Shown in pieces: positions 6,602-8,004 of a DNA stretch of 8,004 bases. The stretch comes from Acidobacteriota bacterium (lineage in GTDB: Bacteria > Acidobacteriota > Thermoanaerobaculia > Gp7-AA8). The notes under the pieces were generated by a model. It was not told the origin of the DNA, searched no databases, and saw nothing but the letters and a program-made list of their open reading frames with translations. Made by a program: the position numbers and the translations under genes. The stretch lies in assembly GCA_003222375.1 (NCBI GenBank), contig QHVX01000209.1:3558-11561 (forward strand). The letters are read 5' to 3'. Numbering within the stretch: the first letter of the stretch is position 1; each line of letters opens with the position of its first letter.

Positions 6602-7224
6602 AGGTCCTGGCACTCATTCCTGCCCGCGGCGGCAGCAAAGGAATTCCGAGGAAAAATGTGCGGCCGCTTCTCGGGAAACCGCTTCTGGCCTGGTCGATCG
6701 AAGCAGCGAAGAATTCAAAGTTGATCGACGCGACTGTCGTTTCGACTGAAGACCCCGAAATCGCGCGTGTTGCGCGCGAGTACGGAGCAGAGGTCATCGA
6801 TCGGCCGGAAGAACTGGCGAGTGATGCTGCGGACACGCTGCCGGTGTTGCAGCACGCTCTTCGCTGCCGCCCGGCCGAGACGCTGGTGTTGTTGCAGCCA
6901 ACTTCCCCGGTGCGCGAATCGGGACTGGTCGATCGATGCATCGAACAGTTTTCGCAAGCGCGTGCCGATTCTCTTGCCACGGGATTCATGTGCAAGTTCA
7001 CGGAGTACGGGAAGAACGATCTCCGCCGTCAGGACATTGAAGGTTTTTTTTACGACGATGGGAATGTCTATGTCATGCGGGCCGACCTGGTGTTGAAGGG
7101 CGATCGGTATGGTCAACGCATCGAGCGCGTGCTCCTCGACAAGGAGCAGAACATCGACATCGATGACGACTTCGACTTTTTCATGGCCGAGCAGGTGTTG
7201 AAGCGTAGAAACGGCCGCGGATGA
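6592..7224 (+). CDS. CMP-nonulosonic acid cytidylyltransferase (NeuA/LegF/PseF family)
   Basis: A 210-residue protein that joins a nonulosonic acid to CMP using CTP, the activation step before glycosyl transfer. The N-terminal CTP-binding loop ALIPARGGSKGIPRKN is intact, followed by GKPLLAWSIEAA, VVSTEDPEIA, the RPEELASDAADT segment and VLLQPTSPVR. The later part has RRQD, DDGNVYVM and the metal-site region NIDIDDDFDFFMAEQVL. The SKGIPRKN loop is closer to NeuA/LegF than to PseF, which usually reads SKRIPRKN, so it does not match cleanly with the PseG-like gene upstream. The start may be ATG 6592 (10-nt overlap) or GTG 6598 (4-nt overlap). A run of eight T lies inside the gene at 7044-7051 (Gly-Phe-Phe-Tyr) and the frame stays intact through it. 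The middle region looks slightly shorter than in common NeuA proteins. Family call is firm; which acid it activates is not. Confidence 0.92.
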   Translation: MGVKVLALIPARGGSKGIPRKNVRPLLGKPLLAWSIEAAKNSKLIDATVVSTEDPEIARVAREYGAEVIDRPEELASDAADTLPVLQHALRCRPAETLVLLQPTSPVRESGLVDRCIEQFSQARADSLATGFMCKFTEYGKNDLRRQDIEGFFYDDGNVYVMRADLVLKGDRYGQRIERVLLDKEQNIDIDDDFDFFMAEQVLKRRNGRG

Positions 7225-8004
7225 CGGTGAAGTCAGCCGAGGACTTCATCGAGCCACATCTGAACGTTTACTGGCTCAGACCTGAATCGGCACTGTGGGA
7301 CGCCATCGCGTCGTCAGTGATCTCACGAATCGAGTTCATTTCGCCGTCAGTCGATGTCGGCGCCGGCAATGGGATCTTCAGTTTCATTACGGCCGGCGGC
7401 GCCTTTTCACTGGCTTATGACTGGTACCGCAATGTCGATCCGGCCGGTTTCTGGCAGAACAAGGACATCTACGACACGTTCGAGCAAGCGCCCGATTCGT
7501 CATCCATTGTTCGAAAGCCGGATTACACGATCACCTGCGCACTCGACGCCAAAGAATCGCTCCTCAAACAGGCGGCCGGCCTCGGCTTCTACGGCGGGAC
7601 GCGCGTTGCCGATGCCGATGGGCAATGGCCGTTGGACGACGCCTCGTTCAAGACGGTTTTCTCGAACATCCTCTATTGGCTCCGTTCGCCCGAGCATTCT
7701 CTGCGCGAGATCCATCGCATCCTGCAATCGGGGGGAAGAGCGCTTCTCTGCCTTCAGGACCATCGCTTCAAGGATCTGTGCATCAGTTATCGATGGCGTG
7801 AGAAAAAATCGGAGCTGTTGCGGCTATTGAATCGCGGCCGCACGGAGTCGAGTTACTGGACGACGTCTTATGACGACTATCGCGCGCTCGCCGAACGCTG
7901 TGGATTTCGCGTGGCGGATCACGTCACCTATTTGTCGCCGCTGACCCTTCAGGCCTGGGACATCGGATTGCGGCCGCTTTCGCCGCCGCTGATCAAAATG
8001 GTCA
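7221..8004 (+). CDS. Class I SAM-dependent methyltransferase, 3' partial
   Basis: The frame opens at the ATG at 7221 (ATGA overlap with the previous stop) and stays open to the window end, giving 261 codons with no stop. Class I methyltransferases move a methyl group from SAM to O, N or C atoms. Motif I is SVDVGAGNGIFSF (Gly47, Gly49, Gly51). The later strand FSNILYWLRSPEHSLREIHR (residues 147-166) followed by ILQSGGRALLCL fits the methyltransf_11 pattern of motifs IV to VI. Between them, residues 61-125 (from AFSLAYDWYRNVDP to GLGFYGG) form a longer stretch than usual, whose role is unclear. The region after 180 is rich in aromatic and Arg residues (YRWREKK, SSYWTTSYDDYRALAERCGF). Its place at the end of the nonulosonate operon suggests O- or N-methylation of the sugar, which is inference. 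The 3' end lies outside the window. Confidence 0.82.
   Translation, partial: MTVKSAEDFIEPHLNVYWLRPESALWDAIASSVISRIEFISPSVDVGAGNGIFSFITAGGAFSLAYDWYRNVDPAGFWQNKDIYDTFEQAPDSSSIVRKPDYTITCALDAKESLLKQAAGLGFYGGTRVADADGQWPLDDASFKTVFSNILYWLRSPEHSLREIHRILQSGGRALLCLQDHRFKDLCISYRWREKKSELLRLLNRGRTESSYWTTSYDDYRALAERCGFRVADHVTYLSPLTLQAWDIGLRPLSPPLIKMV

Noticed and set aside
5804..6613. 269-codon - strand frame opposite the PIG-L gene
   Set aside because: It is antisense to a well-supported deacetylase, has no motif and no plausible ribosome binding site was seen.
7354..7830. 158-codon + strand frame within the last gene
   Set aside because: It is out of frame with the methyltransferase, which has motif I and an ATGA-coupled start. 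The shorter frame encodes a low-complexity Ser/Arg-rich product.
1..8004. Internal promoters, terminators, tRNA genes, CRISPR arrays or mobile elements
   Set aside because: Genes abut or overlap throughout. No hairpin-plus-T-run at a gene end, no repeat array, no cloverleaf and no transposase were seen, and no gap longer than a few bases exists.

Overview
This is a stretch of GC-rich (roughly 60% G+C), fully coding bacterial DNA. All genes are on the + strand and packed head to tail. It reads as the inside of one long operon for making and decorating a nonulosonic (sialic-, pseudaminic- or legionaminic-like) acid, most likely for a surface glycan. The phylum cannot be fixed from the sequence. 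Composition, TTG/GTG start candidates and gene style fit a GC-rich, probably Gram-negative environmental bacterium. No tRNA, rRNA, CRISPR array or insertion sequence is visible. No promoter or terminator is expected inside, because there is almost no intergenic DNA.

Layout: (1) 3-398, the 3' end of a NeuB-family nonulosonate synthase that stops before the usual SAF domain. (2) 395-1339, a PseG-type UDP-sugar hydrolase. (3) 1336-2412, a DegT/DnrJ/EryC1 aminotransferase. (4) 2409-3520, a radical SAM/SPASM protein broken by an apparent deletion-frameshift near 2786. (5) 3523-4549, a membrane-anchored SGNH-hydrolase-like acetyltransferase partner, broken in a similar way near 4106. (6) 4549-5934, an AlgI-like MBOAT O-acyltransferase. 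(7) 5936-6601, a PIG-L/LmbE de-N-acetylase. (8) 6592-7224, a CMP-nonulosonate cytidylyltransferase. (9) 7221-8004, the first 261 codons of a class I SAM-dependent methyltransferase that runs off the window.

How the genes could work together (inference): PseG releases UDP from a UDP-linked amino sugar. NeuB condenses the freed sugar with phosphoenolpyruvate. The cytidylyltransferase activates the nine-carbon acid with CMP. The aminotransferase, PIG-L enzyme, MBOAT/SGNH pair, methyltransferase and radical SAM protein would add or change amino, acetyl and methyl groups. The upstream dehydratase and N-acetyltransferase of a pseudaminate-type pathway are not in the window and may lie before base 1.

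Most notable are the combination of tailoring enzymes, the shortened and divergent NeuB, and the two deletion-like frame breaks in adjacent genes. The breaks are either real gene decay or assembly errors; sequence alone cannot decide.
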